This document shows positions 17,691 through 27,431 of a stretch of 58,231 nucleotides of DNA, one piece after another. The stretch is from assembly GCA_003223135.1 (NCBI GenBank), contig QHXX01000043.1:1-58231 (forward strand), written 5' to 3'. The notes beneath the pieces are model-generated. The model did not search any database, was not told where the DNA came from, and saw nothing but the letters and a program-made list of their open reading frames with translations. The translations under genes and the position numbers were made by a program. The stretch comes from Acidobacteriota bacterium (GTDB lineage Bacteria > Acidobacteriota > Polarisedimenticolia > Gp22-AA2). The stretch's first letter is position 1. Each line of letters opens with the position of its first letter.

Positions 17691-18923
17691 TCACACGAGC
17701 GAAAGCAGGTGACCCATTTTCTCCTTCTTGGTCTTGAGATACTTGCGCGAGTTCTCGTTGGGGGCCACCTCGAGCGGGACCCGCTCGACGATCTCCAGCC
17801 CGTACCCCCTGAGAGCCGTAAACTTGCCGGGGTTGTTCGTCAGGACACGGATTTTGTGGCAGCCGAGGTCGCGCAGGATCTGCGCCCCGATACCGTAGTC
17901 GCGGTGGTCGGCCTTGAAGCCGAGCTTGTGGTTGGCCTCGACGGTGTCCTTCCCACGATCCTGCAGTTCGTAGGCGCGCAGCTTGTTGATGAGCCCGATG
18001 CCGCGCCCTTCCTGGCGCAGATAGACGATCGCCCCCTGACCGGCGCGCGAGATGATCTCCATCGCGGCACGCAGCTGTGCGCCGCAGTCGCAGCGCAGGG
18101 ATCCGAACACATCGCCGGTGATGCACTCGGAGTGCACCCGCACCAGCACCTTGTCCTCCGGCTTGATGTCGCCCAGCACCAGCGCCAGGTGGGTCTTCCT
18201 CTCGATCCCGCTCCGGTACGCCACGACGCGGAAATCGCCGTAGATCGTCGGCAGGGTCGGCTGCGCCACGCGGTGGACCAGCCGCTCGTTGCGCATGCGG
18301 TAGGCGATGAGATCCGCGACGGTGATCATCTTGAGGCCGTGGCGCTTCGAGAACTCCACCAGATCCTTGAGCCGCGCCATGGTCCCGTCGTCGTTCATGA
18401 TTTCGCAGATGACGCCGGCGGGATACAGCCCCGCCAGGCGGGCCAGATCGACGGCGGCCTCGGTCTGACCGGCGCGCTTCAGGACGCCGCCCTTCTGCGC
18501 CCGCAGCGGGAACATGTGTCCGGGGCGCGTCAGATCGGCGGGACGCGTGCGCGTGTCGATGGCAACGTGCACCGTGTGCGCCCGATCCGCCGCCGAAATG
18601 CCGGTGCTGACGTTCCGCTTCGCCTCGATCGACACGCAGAAGGCGGTATTGTAGGGGGAGGTGTTGTCTTTGACCATGAGCGGGATGTCGAGCTCCTCCA
18701 GGCGCTCCTCGGTCATCGGCATGCAGATGAGCCCGCGTCCGTAGCGCGCCATGAAATTGATCGCCTCGGGCGTCACCTTGTCGGCGGCGAGGGTCAGGTC
18801 CCCTTCATTTTCGCGATCCTCGTCGTCGACCACGATCACGAAGCGCCCTTCTTCGATCTCGCGGATGGCCTCGTCGATCGAGGCGAAATGCGCCCCGTCC
18901 CTTCCGTTGCCGCCCTTGCTCAC
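17691..18923 (-). CDS. ribBA: Bifunctional 3,4-dihydroxy-2-butanone-4-phosphate synthase / GTP cyclohydrolase II
   Basis: 410 residues that make both precursors of the riboflavin ring system. The N-terminal RibB half has [36 protein letters not shown] and [11 protein letters not shown] (about residues 10-205). The C-terminal RibA half has [24 protein letters not shown], with the zinc cysteines, then [11 protein letters not shown] and RVLTNNPGK. The length is full and both halves look intact. The ATG overlaps the ribE stop by four bases. No FMN riboswitch is visible, consistent with the genes being internal to a longer transcript. Confidence 0.96.
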   Translation of the reverse strand: MSKGGNGRDGAHFASIDEAIREIEEGRFVIVVDDEDRENEGDLTLAADKVTPEAINFMARYGRGLICMPMTEERLEELDIPLMVKDNTSPYNTAFCVSIEAKRNVSTGISAADRAHTVHVAIDTRTRPADLTRPGHMFPLRAQKGGVLKRAGQTEAAVDLARLAGLYPAGVICEIMNDDGTMARLKDLVEFSKRHGLKMITVADLIAYRMRNERLVHRVAQPTLPTIYGDFRVVAYRSGIERKTHLALVLGDIKPEDKVLVRVHSECITGDVFGSLRCDCGAQLRAAMEIISRAGQGAIVYLRQEGRGIGLINKLRAYELQDRGKDTVEANHKLGFKADHRDYGIGAQILRDLGCHKIRVLTNNPGKFTALRGYGLEIVERVPLEVAPNENSRKYLKTKKEKMGHLLSLV

Positions 18924-19588
18924 CGCGCTCCTTCTTTCCCGGCAAACCCGTGCCGGGCCAAGTGCTCCCGGGTCACCGCGGGCTCGGTTTTGCCCTCGGC
19001 CAGCCTTCCCTTCAGATACTCGACCACATAACGTCCCATCATGTCCACTTCCAGGTTGACCGGCGTGCCAGGAGAACTGTCGCCGAAATGCGTGAGCCGG
19101 AGCGTTTCCGGGATCAACGCCACCTCGAAGCTCCGCTCACCCCGCGCGGCGACCGTCAGGCTCACACCGTCCACCGCGATCGAACCCTTCATGACGATGA
19201 AGTCTTCGAGTTCTTGGGCGAAGCGGATGCGCACCCTGAGGCCGCTCCCCTCCGGCCGGATCCACTCGACGACCCCGACCCCGTCCACGTGCCCCTGCAC
19301 GATATGGCCCCCGAGCCGGTCGCCCGCCCGAAGGGCCCGTTCGACGTTCACCCTGTCCCCGGTCGAGCGCAGGCCGATGGTCGTGCGCGACAGAGTCTCG
19401 GGCGACACGACGGCCTCAAACCAGCCGTCGGCCCGCTTCGTCGCCGTCAGGCAGACGCCGTCGATCGCCACGCTCTCGCCCGACGACAGGTCGGAGGCGA
19501 ACGGCGCTTCGATGCGCAGGTGTGCCTCCTCTCCCCGCCGCTCCAGGAGGACCACCCGGCCTGTCATTTCCACGAGACCCGTGAACAT
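18920..19588 (-). CDS. ribE: Riboflavin synthase, alpha subunit
   Basis: 222 residues formed by two similar lumazine-binding barrels. It starts [12 protein letters not shown] at the ATG at 19588, one base after the ribD stop; a nearby in-frame ATG at 19597 is an alternative that adds three residues. [14 protein letters not shown] with [11 protein letters not shown], and [13 protein letters not shown] with [11 protein letters not shown], are the two repeats; [12 protein letters not shown] closes the first. It dismutates two molecules of dimethylribityllumazine to riboflavin. The partner lumazine synthase (RibH) is not in this cluster. Confidence 0.96.
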   Translation of the reverse strand: MFTGLVEMTGRVVLLERRGEEAHLRIEAPFASDLSSGESVAIDGVCLTATKRADGWFEAVVSPETLSRTTIGLRSTGDRVNVERALRAGDRLGGHIVQGHVDGVGVVEWIRPEGSGLRVRIRFAQELEDFIVMKGSIAVDGVSLTVAARGERSFEVALIPETLRLTHFGDSSPGTPVNLEVDMMGRYVVEYLKGRLAEGKTEPAVTREHLARHGFAGKEGAR

Positions 19589-19589
19589 C

Positions 19590-20759
19590 TCAACCATGCC
19601 GTGGGAAGACCAGCGTCCCCTCGACCAGGAAATCCTGACCCACCGGACGGACCGACATGTCCCTGATGCGCACCGCGTCCCGCAGCCGTTCGACCCCGCG
19701 GCCTCCGAACACAGGCAGGGCGCCGCGTCCTCCCAGGACGCGCCCGGCCACGAACAGGGCCAGCCGGTCGGCCATGCGGGCGTCCAGCATGGCGCCGAGA
19801 ACTTCCGACCCGCCTTCCACCAGCACGCTCGTGATCCCGCGCCGCGCCAGCTCCCGGAGCGCGCCGCCGACGCTGACCTGGCCGTCCCGGCCCGGCACAT
19901 CCAGCACCAGGGCGCCGGCGCCCCGCAGTCTCCGGCGCCGCGCCTCGGGGGCCGCCTTGAGCGTCAGGATGATCGCCTGGGGGCCACCGTCATTGAGCAG
20001 CCTCGCCCGGGGCGGCGTGCGCAGCCGCGCGTCCAGGACGACGCGCACCGGGCCCGGCCGACGCATCCCGGTGGCTCGACCGACCCCGCCAACGCGCGCC
20101 ATCAGGCGCGGGTCGTCCCGCACGACCGTGTTCACCCCGACCAGGACGGCATCGTGCGCCAGCCGGAGGTCGCGCGCCGCGGCGCGCGCCCGTGAAGAGG
20201 TGATCCACTTCGATTCTCCCGAGCGCGTCGCGATCCTTCCGTCCAGGCTCATCCCGGCCTTCAGAGTGACGAGCGGTCGGGCGGCCGCGAGTCGGCGCAC
20301 GAACTCCGCGTTGAGAACGCCAGCCTCGCGCAGCAGCACGCCTACTCGCACCCTGACACCCCCGGCCCGGAGCGCCCGGAACCCCCGGCCCCGGACACGG
20401 GGATCGGGGTCGCGCATGCACGCCACGACCCGGCGCACGCCGGCGCCGATGATGGTGTCCACACACGGAGGAGTTCGGCCGAAATGGCAGCACGGCTCCA
20501 GATTCACGTACAGAATCGCACCGCGTGCCCGCCGGCCGGCCTGCGCGAGCGCCACGGCCTCGGCATGTGGCGCTCCAGCCCGCGTGTGATATCCCCGTCC
20601 CACGACGCGGCCACCACGCACCACCACCGCCCCCACCATCGGGTTCGGAGACGTCTGACCGGCGCCCCGGGCCGCCAGCGCCAGGGCCAGCCGGAGGTGT
20701 CTCCTGTCGGCCTCGACGACCCTCTGGCGTCCCACGCTGCCTCTTCCACCCCCCGGCAC
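19590..20759 (-). CDS. ribD: Bifunctional riboflavin deaminase/reductase RibD
   Basis: 389 residues. The N-terminal deaminase domain has PNPMVGAVVV, HAEAVAL and PCCHFGRTPPCVD (zinc ligands His, Cys, Cys). The C-terminal reductase domain has VTLKAGMSLDGRIAT, SKWITS, VGVNTVVRDDPRL and VEGGSEVLGAML. It carries out the second and third steps of riboflavin synthesis from GTP. The ATG lies 12 bases after the ftsY stop. The linker between the domains is Arg/Pro-rich and slightly longer than usual. Confidence 0.95.
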   Translation of the reverse strand: MPGGGRGSVGRQRVVEADRRHLRLALALAARGAGQTSPNPMVGAVVVRGGRVVGRGYHTRAGAPHAEAVALAQAGRRARGAILYVNLEPCCHFGRTPPCVDTIIGAGVRRVVACMRDPDPRVRGRGFRALRAGGVRVRVGVLLREAGVLNAEFVRRLAAARPLVTLKAGMSLDGRIATRSGESKWITSSRARAAARDLRLAHDAVLVGVNTVVRDDPRLMARVGGVGRATGMRRPGPVRVVLDARLRTPPRARLLNDGGPQAIILTLKAAPEARRRRLRGAGALVLDVPGRDGQVSVGGALRELARRGITSVLVEGGSEVLGAMLDARMADRLALFVAGRVLGGRGALPVFGGRGVERLRDAVRIRDMSVRPVGQDFLVEGTLVFPRHG

Positions 20760-20771
20760 CGGGCCTGGCCG

Positions 20772-21716
20772 TTACGCCGCCGACGGCAGCAGCCCTTCCA
20801 GGAACTCATCCGGATCGAAATCGATCAGATCGTCCGGGCCCTCACCGATGCCGATGTAGCGCAACGGAATGGCGAGTTCCTGGACGATGCGCACGGCCAC
20901 TCCTCCCTTGGCGGTGCCGTCCAGCTTGGTCAGCACCAGGCCGCTGACCCGCGCCGAGTCCAGAAACTGCCGAGCCTGATTGACGCCGTTCTGGCCGGTC
21001 GTGGCGTCGAGGACCAGGAGCACCTCGTGCGGCGCCCCGTCGATGCGGCGCCCGACGACGCGCACGATCTTTTCGAGCTCACGCATCAACGGGTCTTGCG
21101 TGTGAAGCCTCCCCGCCGTGTCCACGATCAGCGCGTCGGCCCCGCGTGACAGCGTGGCGCTCGCCGCATCGAAGACGACCGCCGAGGGATCCGCCCCGGG
21201 GCGGTGGCCCACAAATTCCGCCCCGACCTGTTCGGCCCACAGACGAAGCTGCTCGCCGGCGCCGGCACGAAACGTGTCCGCGGCGCACAGCACGACCTTC
21301 TTCCCTTCGCCCTGGAATCGTCGCGCCAGCTTTCCGGCCGTGGTCGTCTTGCCGCCGCCGTTGACACCGACGACCAGGACGACGCGCGGTGGCGTGACCG
21401 ATCCCTTCGGGGGTGTCCTGTTCCCGGAGGTCAGGATGTCGCGCAGCACGCGCCGCGCCGCCTCACGCACTCCTTCCCAGGATGGCTGGGTCGATCCCGG
21501 CGCTCCCTTCACCGCCTGGACGATCTGCGCCGCGGCGCGCGGCCCCAAGTCCGCCTGGATGAGTGCCTCTTCCAGTTCGCCACTCCAGTCTTCCGACCTG
21601 GCGCTGCCACGAAACAGCGAGCCGATCCGCCCGAGGATCCCTTCCCGGGTGCGGCGCAGTCCCCGGCGCAGCCGGTCGAAACGGCCGGCGCCCGCGGGCG
21701 ACTCCGGCACGGTCAT
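20772..21716 (-). CDS. ftsY: Signal recognition particle receptor FtsY
   Basis: 314 residues: a short basic N-terminal amphipathic region ([23 protein letters not shown]), an N domain ([15 protein letters not shown]) and a G domain with [42 protein letters not shown] and [11 protein letters not shown]. It lacks the long acidic A domain of enterobacteria, as in most phyla. It docks Ffh-ribosome complexes at the membrane. It overlaps the preceding TPR gene by four bases (ATGA). Confidence 0.97.
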   Translation of the reverse strand: MTVPESPAGAGRFDRLRRGLRRTREGILGRIGSLFRGSARSEDWSGELEEALIQADLGPRAAAQIVQAVKGAPGSTQPSWEGVREAARRVLRDILTSGNRTPPKGSVTPPRVVLVVGVNGGGKTTTAGKLARRFQGEGKKVVLCAADTFRAGAGEQLRLWAEQVGAEFVGHRPGADPSAVVFDAASATLSRGADALIVDTAGRLHTQDPLMRELEKIVRVVGRRIDGAPHEVLLVLDATTGQNGVNQARQFLDSARVSGLVLTKLDGTAKGGVAVRIVQELAIPLRYIGIGEGPDDLIDFDPDEFLEGLLPSAA

Positions 21717-22474
21717 GAGCCTGCCTGCTTCACCTTCCGGTCGAGCAGCTGCCGGGCCTCCACGGCTTCAGGGGAGTCGGGGCCGAGGGCGACGACCTTG
21801 CGCAGTGCCTTGTCGGCCAGCTCCTTCTGGCCGGCCCGCGTGTACGCCGTCCCGAGCCCCAGAAAGCCGCGCAGGTAAGTCGGATTCAGAGCGACGGCTT
21901 TCTGGAAGCTCGTGATCGCCTCCGCGTACATGTCGCGGGCCAGATAGAGGTGGCCGAGGTTGAAGTGGATCTTCTCCGGAGACCTGTAGGACTTGTCGTT
22001 CAGCGCCGTCTGAAACTCGGCGAGCGCCTTGTCGTAGTCCTTCATCTCCCTGTAGACCAGGCCGAGGTGATTGTGGGCGTCGGTATAATACGGGTTGAGC
22101 TTGATCGCCTTCTTGAATTCCTTCACCGCCGGCTTGTATTCGCTCTGCTGGTATCGGATGAATCCGAGGAGATAGTGGGCCTCGGAGTTTCCCGGATCGA
22201 AATCGAGCGCCTTGTTCACCGACGCGATCGCCTCCATCGTCTTTCCCTGATCGAACTGCACCTGGCTCAGGCGGTAGTAGCGCCGCGCCTCGTCTCTTTT
22301 GTCGGGGCTGGTCCGGGGCCAGGCCGGAGACGCGAGGCACACGAAAGCGGTGACGGCGATCGCCGCCCCGAGGCACCTGCGCCCGATGAACGAAGAGTCC
22401 GTAGGCTTCCTCTTCCATCTCCGGCGGGTCTTGCGATTCGGCCACCGGGAGGCGCGTAATCCTATCAAACTCAA
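21713..22474 (-). CDS. Exported or membrane-anchored TPR protein
   Basis: 253 residues. A basic N-terminus is followed by a hydrophobic signal or anchor segment ([20 protein letters not shown], about 34-53). Five TPR units follow, for example [45 protein letters not shown] in outline. The layout resembles PilF/PilW-like pilotins and similar periplasmic TPR proteins, but no cysteine lipobox is present at the right place, so I give no specific function. The start is TTG at 22474 (another TTG two codons on); there is no in-frame ATG before the signal segment. It is translationally coupled to ftsY. Confidence 0.75.
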   Translation of the reverse strand: MSLIGLRASRWPNRKTRRRWKRKPTDSSFIGRRCLGAAIAVTAFVCLASPAWPRTSPDKRDEARRYYRLSQVQFDQGKTMEAIASVNKALDFDPGNSEAHYLLGFIRYQQSEYKPAVKEFKKAIKLNPYYTDAHNHLGLVYREMKDYDKALAEFQTALNDKSYRSPEKIHFNLGHLYLARDMYAEAITSFQKAVALNPTYLRGFLGLGTAYTRAGQKELADKALRKVVALGPDSPEAVEARQLLDRKVKQAGS

Positions 22475-22548
22475 TGACTTTTGTAAACCTTGGCGGTCGA
22501 AAACATCGCTCGGTCGAGAGCGCGGTCGCCCCGATCCGTCGAACGAAT

Positions 22549-23349
22549 TCAGGAGCGCCTGGAGAAGAGAGAGCGCAGGCGGGCGGCGAAGCCGCGTCCC
22601 GGCATCGGGGGCCCGGGCTCCTCGAACTCGACATCCTTGCCGTCGAGGATCGCTTGCGGCGTGTCCTCGACCATCCGGCGCGCCGCGGTCTCTCCCACTT
22701 CGGCGGCCGCGGCGCGGACCCCCTCGGACAGGATGGGAGGGCGGTAGCGCACGTCGTGGCCGTCCGAGGCCAGGACATGGATGAGGCCTCTCCGCAGCAT
22801 CGCGCGTGCGAAATCGCGCGCCTTGTCGCCGAACTTGCCAGTGAGCGACGCCGCGGTCACCTGGGTGAGCGCCCCGAGCCGAACGGAGGCGGCGACACGC
22901 TCGATGTCTTCGAGGTAATAGGCCACGCGCTCGGGATGGGCCATGAGCGGCGTGATCCGCAGGAGCCGGAGCTGGAAGATCGTGTCATCGACCTGCATCG
23001 GTATCTGCTGGTACGGCAGCTCCAGAAGGAGGTACCGGCCACCGTCTCCCACGGTCATGAGTGCATTCGCCCGGACGCGCGCCGGCAGGTCGGCCGTGAA
23101 GTAGACCTCGGCCCCGGGGAGGACCGTCACGCCCTCCGCTTCGTCCCCCTTCGCCGCCTCCCGCACCAGGGCGACCCTCTCCAGGATCGTCTCGCGATGG
23201 TTGTCGTACACACCCGGCTTCATATGCGGTGTTGCGACCACCACCTTCACGCCGTCCCGACGCGCGAGGCGCAGGAATTCGAGCGTCTCCTCGACCTTCT
23301 TCGCGCCGTCGTCGACGCCGGGAAGCAGGTGGTTGTGCAGGTCGATCAC
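22549..23349 (-). CDS. cpsB: PHP-domain tyrosine-protein phosphatase, CpsB/YwqE family
   Basis: 266 residues. MIDLHNHLLPGVDDGAKKVEETL and VATPHMKPGVY are the metal-binding motifs of PHP phosphatases that dephosphorylate bacterial tyrosine kinases controlling capsule or exopolysaccharide. PLMAHPERV and IHVLASDGHD complete the three-metal site. The C-terminal tail (about 230-266) is Pro/Arg-rich. Family members usually sit in polysaccharide loci; here it ends a phospholipid operon, overlapping gpsA by ATGA. No matching tyrosine kinase is in the window. Confidence 0.88.
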   Translation of the reverse strand: MIDLHNHLLPGVDDGAKKVEETLEFLRLARRDGVKVVVATPHMKPGVYDNHRETILERVALVREAAKGDEAEGVTVLPGAEVYFTADLPARVRANALMTVGDGGRYLLLELPYQQIPMQVDDTIFQLRLLRITPLMAHPERVAYYLEDIERVAASVRLGALTQVTAASLTGKFGDKARDFARAMLRRGLIHVLASDGHDVRYRPPILSEGVRAAAAEVGETAARRMVEDTPQAILDGKDVEFEEPGPPMPGRGFAARLRSLFSRRS

Positions 23350-24392
23350 CCTTCCTCCTTGAGCGGTCGAGACAAGAGCTCTGTCACCGCGTCCTTCGGC
23401 GCCGTCCCTTCGAACAGCACCGCGTGCACTCGAGCCGCGATCGGCATCTCAATGTCATGCCGCCGGCCCAGAGCCACGACCGCTCGCGTCGTTGCGACCC
23501 CTTCGGCGATCATGCGCATGCCGGCCAGAATGTCCTGCAGCTTCCGTCCGCGACCGACCTCCAATCCGACCGAGCGATTGCGGCTTAAAGCGCCGGTGCA
23601 GGTCAGGACGAGGTCACCCGCGCCAGCCAAGCCCGCGAACGTCGCCGGACGCCCCCCGAGGCGGGTGCCGAGGCGGGCGATCTCCACCATGCCGCGCGTG
23701 ATCAGGGCCGCGCGGGTGTTCGTCCCGAAACCGAGCCCTTCGGCGATGCCGGTGGCGATAGCGACGACATTCTTGAGGGCCCCTGCGAGCTCGACGCCCA
23801 CGAGGTCGCTGGAACGGTAGACGCGCAGGTTGGCGCGAGACAGGGCCTCCTGCACCCGCGCCGCGGATCGCATGTCCTCCGAGGCCACGACCACCGCCGT
23901 CGGATCGCCGCGGGCCACCTCGGCCGCGAAGCTTGGGCCCGACAGGACCGTGGCGCGGCGGCCCGCCGCTCCGCCTGCCTCCTGCGTCAGGACTTCGCTG
24001 AGCCTGAGGAGAGTCCCCTCTTCGATTCCCTTCGATGCGATGAGAAGATCGGCGGCCGGCGGCAGGTGCGGCGCTGCGGCGCGGAACACGGGGCGGCAGA
24101 ATTGCGCCGGAACAACGAACAGCACGAGGCGGGCGCCACGAGTCGCTTCGCTCAGCTCTGCGGTGACCTCCAGGTCCGGCGGGAACCGCTCCCCCTCGAG
24201 ATAGGCGGCGTTTTCACCCGCCTCCCGGAGCGCCGCGGCCGTCCGCTGGTTTCTCGTCCAGAGGGTTGCGGGAACGCCGGAACGCGCAAGGTGCAGGGCC
24301 AGGGCCGTTCCCCAGGATCCCGCTCCCAGGACCGCGGCCCTGGTCTCGTTGCGATCCTCGCGCGCGCCCCGTCGACTGCCGCTCGCTTTCAT
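23346..24392 (-). CDS. gpsA: Glycerol-3-phosphate dehydrogenase [NAD(P)+]
   Basis: 348 residues converting dihydroxyacetone phosphate to sn-glycerol 3-phosphate, the backbone for phospholipids. The Rossmann loop is LGAGSWGTALALHLA; SGPSFAAEVARG, GVELAGALKNVVAIATGI (catalytic Lys) and NTRAALITRG follow. The start at ATG 24392 overlaps the plsY stop by four bases and gives an 18-residue basic lead before the fold; the much longer open frame has no family match. Neighbouring plsY uses its product. Confidence 0.96.
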   Translation of the reverse strand: MKASGSRRGAREDRNETRAAVLGAGSWGTALALHLARSGVPATLWTRNQRTAAALREAGENAAYLEGERFPPDLEVTAELSEATRGARLVLFVVPAQFCRPVFRAAAPHLPPAADLLIASKGIEEGTLLRLSEVLTQEAGGAAGRRATVLSGPSFAAEVARGDPTAVVVASEDMRSAARVQEALSRANLRVYRSSDLVGVELAGALKNVVAIATGIAEGLGFGTNTRAALITRGMVEIARLGTRLGGRPATFAGLAGAGDLVLTCTGALSRNRSVGLEVGRGRKLQDILAGMRMIAEGVATTRAVVALGRRHDIEMPIAARVHAVLFEGTAPKDAVTELLSRPLKEEG

Positions 24393-24997
24393 GGGCCCTC
24401 TCTCGCGCCGAGACGATGCTCGCTGCCGCGCAGCAGGCGCGCGAGGTTGGCGCGGTGCCGCGCGATGACGAGGATCGACACGAGGCCTGCGGTGAGCGTG
24501 ACCGGGCGGGCGGCGCCGAAGAGGTGCGCCGCCACGGGGAGCGTCAGGGCGGCGAGCACCGATCCGAGGCCGACGACCCGCGTGAGCGTGACGACCACCG
24601 CGAAAACGGCGAGGGCGACCAGCGTGGCGCGGGGCGCCAGCACGGCGAAGGCTCCCGCTCCGGTCGCGACCCCCTTGCCTCCTTTGAAACGCAGAAACGG
24701 CGTAAAGCTGTGTCCCAGGATCGCCATCGCGGCGGCCAGGGCCTCGATGGTGGGTGTCGCCCGGTCGCCGAGGACGGCACCGGGGATCAGGACGGCCGCC
24801 GCACCCTTCCCCGCGTCCAGCAGGAGTCCCAGCGCCCCCATACCGTAACCGAGAGCGCGCGCCAGGTTGGTCGCGCCGATGTTGCCGCTTCCCACCGATC
24901 GCAGGTCCACGCCGCGGAGACGGGCGATGAGGTGCGAGAAGGGAATTCCGCCGAGCAGAAACGCCGCCATCAGGCACACGACAACGGTCGCGCTCAT
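24389..24997 (-). CDS. plsY: Acyl-phosphate:glycerol-3-phosphate acyltransferase
   Basis: 202 residues, an inner-membrane protein with about six or seven spans. GGIPFSHLIARLRGVDLRSVGSGNIGATNLAR is the signature N-terminal motif, FLRFKGGKGVATGAGAF the second and VARHRANLARLLRGSEHRLG the third. It makes lysophosphatidic acid from acyl phosphate and glycerol 3-phosphate. It is coupled by ATGA overlaps to both thpR and gpsA. Confidence 0.96.
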   Translation of the reverse strand: MSATVVVCLMAAFLLGGIPFSHLIARLRGVDLRSVGSGNIGATNLARALGYGMGALGLLLDAGKGAAAVLIPGAVLGDRATPTIEALAAAMAILGHSFTPFLRFKGGKGVATGAGAFAVLAPRATLVALAVFAVVVTLTRVVGLGSVLAALTLPVAAHLFGAARPVTLTAGLVSILVIARHRANLARLLRGSEHRLGAREGP

Positions 24998-25575
24998 CGC
25001 ATTTCTCCGCCAGGCGCGGCGCGAACGAGCGAAAACCGCTCGATCGGCGTGTAGACGGCGCCGTCTGGTCCAAGCCGACTGTTGAACAGGACGTACTCGG
25101 TCACTTCGAACTCTCCGGCCGCCCGTGCCGCGGTCTGCTCGAGGATCGATCGCCAGTCGCCGCGGCCCGGCCCCTTCACCCGCCCGAGAGTCAGGTGGGC
25201 ACGGAACTCCCGTGCCTCAGGCGGAAAGCCGATCCGGGCTGTGGCCGCATCGATGTCGGCGACCAGACGTCGCGCGGCGGCCACGTCGCCACGGATCTCC
25301 ACCCAGATGAGCCGCGGCGCTCCCCGGTCGGGGAACGCGGCGGCGCCCGCGGCTTCCAGGAAAAAAGGGGCCACGTTGCGGCCCGCCTGCCTGAGAACCG
25401 TTCTGATCTCCTCCAGGCGCGATTCTTTGGCCTCGCCCAGGAACTTCAGCGTCAGGTGTAGTCCGTCTGGGCCGACCCAGCGGACCGGAAGGGGCGCGCC
25501 CGCCAGGGTCTCCTGGACCGTGACCAGTCGCCGGCGAAGATCGTCCGGCAGCTCGGCCGCGACGAAGAGCCTCAC
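24994..25575 (-). CDS. thpR: RNA 2',3'-cyclic phosphodiesterase (LigT/ThpR family)
   Basis: 193 residues with the two HXTX motifs of the 2H phosphoesterases: LHLTLKFLGE (about residue 41) and AHLTLGRVKG (about residue 128). RLFVAAELPDDL is the typical start. It hydrolyses 2',3'-cyclic phosphates on RNA; older literature calls it a 2'-5' RNA ligase. It is often found beside cinA, as here (ATGA overlap). Confidence 0.94.
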   Translation of the reverse strand: MRLFVAAELPDDLRRRLVTVQETLAGAPLPVRWVGPDGLHLTLKFLGEAKESRLEEIRTVLRQAGRNVAPFFLEAAGAAAFPDRGAPRLIWVEIRGDVAAARRLVADIDAATARIGFPPEAREFRAHLTLGRVKGPGRGDWRSILEQTAARAAGEFEVTEYVLFNSRLGPDGAVYTPIERFSLVRAAPGGEMR

Positions 25576-26816
25576 CCCCCGACCCCGAGCACGGCCCGCC
25601 GTAGCATGTCGAGCGCCGTGCGGGCGGCGCGGGTCCGGACCGTCTGGCGGCTGCCCGGCAATGTCAGCCCGCGGGTCGTTTCCATCTCGGGCCCCGCGAG
25701 TCCCAGGAAGATCGTACCCGGCGGCCGATCCGGGCCGCCCCCTTCGGGACCGGCGTATCCCGTCGCCGACACGGCCCAGGTCGTCCCGAAGGCTCGCCGT
25801 GCACCGCGCGCCATTTCCGCGGCGGTCTCGGCGCTGACCGCACCTTGGATCTCGAGGGTCTCTTTTCGCACCCCCAGGAGGTCCTTCTTGACGTCGTCCG
25901 AGTAAGCGACCACGGCTCCGCGGAAATAACGCGACGCCCCCGGCACCGAGGTGATCCGCTCCGCGATCCCCCCCCCGGTGAGCGATTCGGCCGCCGACAG
26001 GCTGTCGCCTCTATTGACGAGGAACCGGCCGACGACTTCCTCCATGGTTTCCTGGTCGCGGGCGAAGACGTGCGCGCCGAGTATGGCGACGATGGCGCCG
26101 TCGACTCGGTCGATCCCGGCCGGCGTCTCCGCTCCGCGCACGCGTTCGCGCAGATGGATCTCCACCTGCCCCGGGGCCGCCAGGATCGTCCAGGCCACGG
26201 CGCCGGCGTCGCGCGCCACCGGATCCAGGCGCCGATCGACGTCCGACTCAGTGAGACCGGCTATCTTGATCACCCGGTAGGCGAAGCGCTCGCCCGTCGC
26301 GGGCAGCCGCGGCAGCACCGAGTCCTCCACGATCTGGCGCATCTCGTCCGGGACGCCCGGCAGAAGCACGATGGTGGCGCGGCCGCTTCCAAGCCAGAGC
26401 CCGGGCGCCGTCCCGAGCCGGTTTGGCAGGACCTCCGCCCCCCGTGGCACCATCGCCTGTCGCCTGTTCTGCGGGGGCATCGGCAAAGCCAGACGGCGGA
26501 ATCGCTCCTCGATGCTCCGGGCGATGCGCTCGTCCAGGATGAGCGGCAGGTCCAGGAGCTCCGCCACGGCCTCGCGCGTCAGGTCGTCGATCGTCGGCCC
26601 CAACCCCCCCGTGGCGATGATCAGATCGGAGCGCTCGAGGGCGACTCGGAAGACCCCCTTCAAGTCCTCCCGCGTGTCACCGACGACGGTGCGAAAGCCG
26701 ACCCCGATTCCACGCTCTCCGAGGCGCCGCGACAGGTAGGCGCCGTTCGTGTCGGCGTGCCATGGATCGAGGAGCTCCGATCCGACGGCGATGAACTCGG
26801 CGCGCGAAGCGTTCAT
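25572..26816 (-). CDS. cinA: CinA-like protein (NMN deamidase-related)
   Basis: 414 residues. The N-terminal molybdopterin-binding-like domain (about 1-170) has EFIAVGSELLDPWHADTNGAYLSRRL and ATGGLGPTIDDLTREA. The C-terminal domain (about 255-410) has LSAAESLTGGGIAERITSVPGAS and AVSATGYAGPEGG, as in the PncC nicotinamide-nucleotide deamidase family. It probably recycles NMN from DNA ligase and may hydrolyse ADP-ribose. It is coupled by ATGA to plsC upstream and thpR downstream. Confidence 0.94.
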   Translation of the reverse strand: MNASRAEFIAVGSELLDPWHADTNGAYLSRRLGERGIGVGFRTVVGDTREDLKGVFRVALERSDLIIATGGLGPTIDDLTREAVAELLDLPLILDERIARSIEERFRRLALPMPPQNRRQAMVPRGAEVLPNRLGTAPGLWLGSGRATIVLLPGVPDEMRQIVEDSVLPRLPATGERFAYRVIKIAGLTESDVDRRLDPVARDAGAVAWTILAAPGQVEIHLRERVRGAETPAGIDRVDGAIVAILGAHVFARDQETMEEVVGRFLVNRGDSLSAAESLTGGGIAERITSVPGASRYFRGAVVAYSDDVKKDLLGVRKETLEIQGAVSAETAAEMARGARRAFGTTWAVSATGYAGPEGGGPDRPPGTIFLGLAGPEMETTRGLTLPGSRQTVRTRAARTALDMLRRAVLGVGG

Positions 26817-27421
26817 GCAACTGGCTCGAGACGTCGGATGGCGAGCAGCATCTCCCGGGCGAAGGCGTTGAGCGCCTCCCGGCCGGATCCCGATCGGTCT
26901 CGTTCGAAGCGCAAGGGCCGGCCGAATCGCACGTGGATGCGCGCCGGCTTCGGGAACACGCCTCCGACAGGCAGCGAGTCACGCGCCCCGTCGATGTAGG
27001 CCGGCACCACCGGCGCGCCGCTCAGGGCCGCGATCATGGCGGCGCCCAGGCGCGGCTCGCTCAACCGGCCGTCGGAACTGCGCGACCCTTCCGGGAACAC
27101 ACCCAGAACGCGTCCCGACGCGAGGACGCGAAGGGCGCGCTTGATCCCCTTCGAGTCCTGTCCCTCGGCGCGCACCGGGATCGTTCCCATGCCCCAGTAG
27201 AACCAGCGGATGAGGAGACGATCGTACATCCACTGCAGGACGATGAAATGGATCGCACGAGGCGCCGCCGACCCGAGGATGATGGCGTCGGCGAACGACG
27301 TGTGGTTCGAGACCACGATCGCGGGTCCCCGCCGGGGCAGGTGCTCGAGACCGTCGCGGGTCAGCCCGAAATAGAAGTGCACGAGCGGGAAGAAGATTCC
27401 CTTGACGAACCAGTAGAACAT
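26813..27421 (-). CDS. plsC: 1-acylglycerol-3-phosphate acyltransferase (PlsC family)
   Basis: 202 residues. I start it at ATG 27421 (MFYWFVKGIFFPLVHFYFGL) with GAGG five bases upstream; the longer frame overlaps the DUF502 gene. The acyltransferase boxes are AIVVSNHTSFADAIIL (NHX4D) and GVFPEGSRSSDGRL, with a basic amphipathic membrane-association region. It makes phosphatidic acid, next step after PlsY three genes away. Confidence 0.93.
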   Translation of the reverse strand: MFYWFVKGIFFPLVHFYFGLTRDGLEHLPRRGPAIVVSNHTSFADAIILGSAAPRAIHFIVLQWMYDRLLIRWFYWGMGTIPVRAEGQDSKGIKRALRVLASGRVLGVFPEGSRSSDGRLSEPRLGAAMIAALSGAPVVPAYIDGARDSLPVGGVFPKPARIHVRFGRPLRFERDRSGSGREALNAFAREMLLAIRRLEPVA

Positions 27422-27431
27422 CGCCGCCTCG

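Noticed and set aside
16327-18126. Longer 599-codon version of ffh
   Set aside because: The extra N-terminal residues lie antiparallel in meaning to ribBA in another frame and match nothing; Ffh begins MFEALGERL at 17667.
17691-20759. FMN riboswitch expected near riboflavin genes
   Set aside because: No space exists upstream of ribD (12 bases after ftsY) and no conserved RFN boxes are seen.
22440-22500. TTTACA-17-TAGGAT promoter for the exported TPR gene
   Set aside because: The -10 box would lie inside the coding region after the only plausible start codons, so either promoter or start would be wrong; not enough to list.
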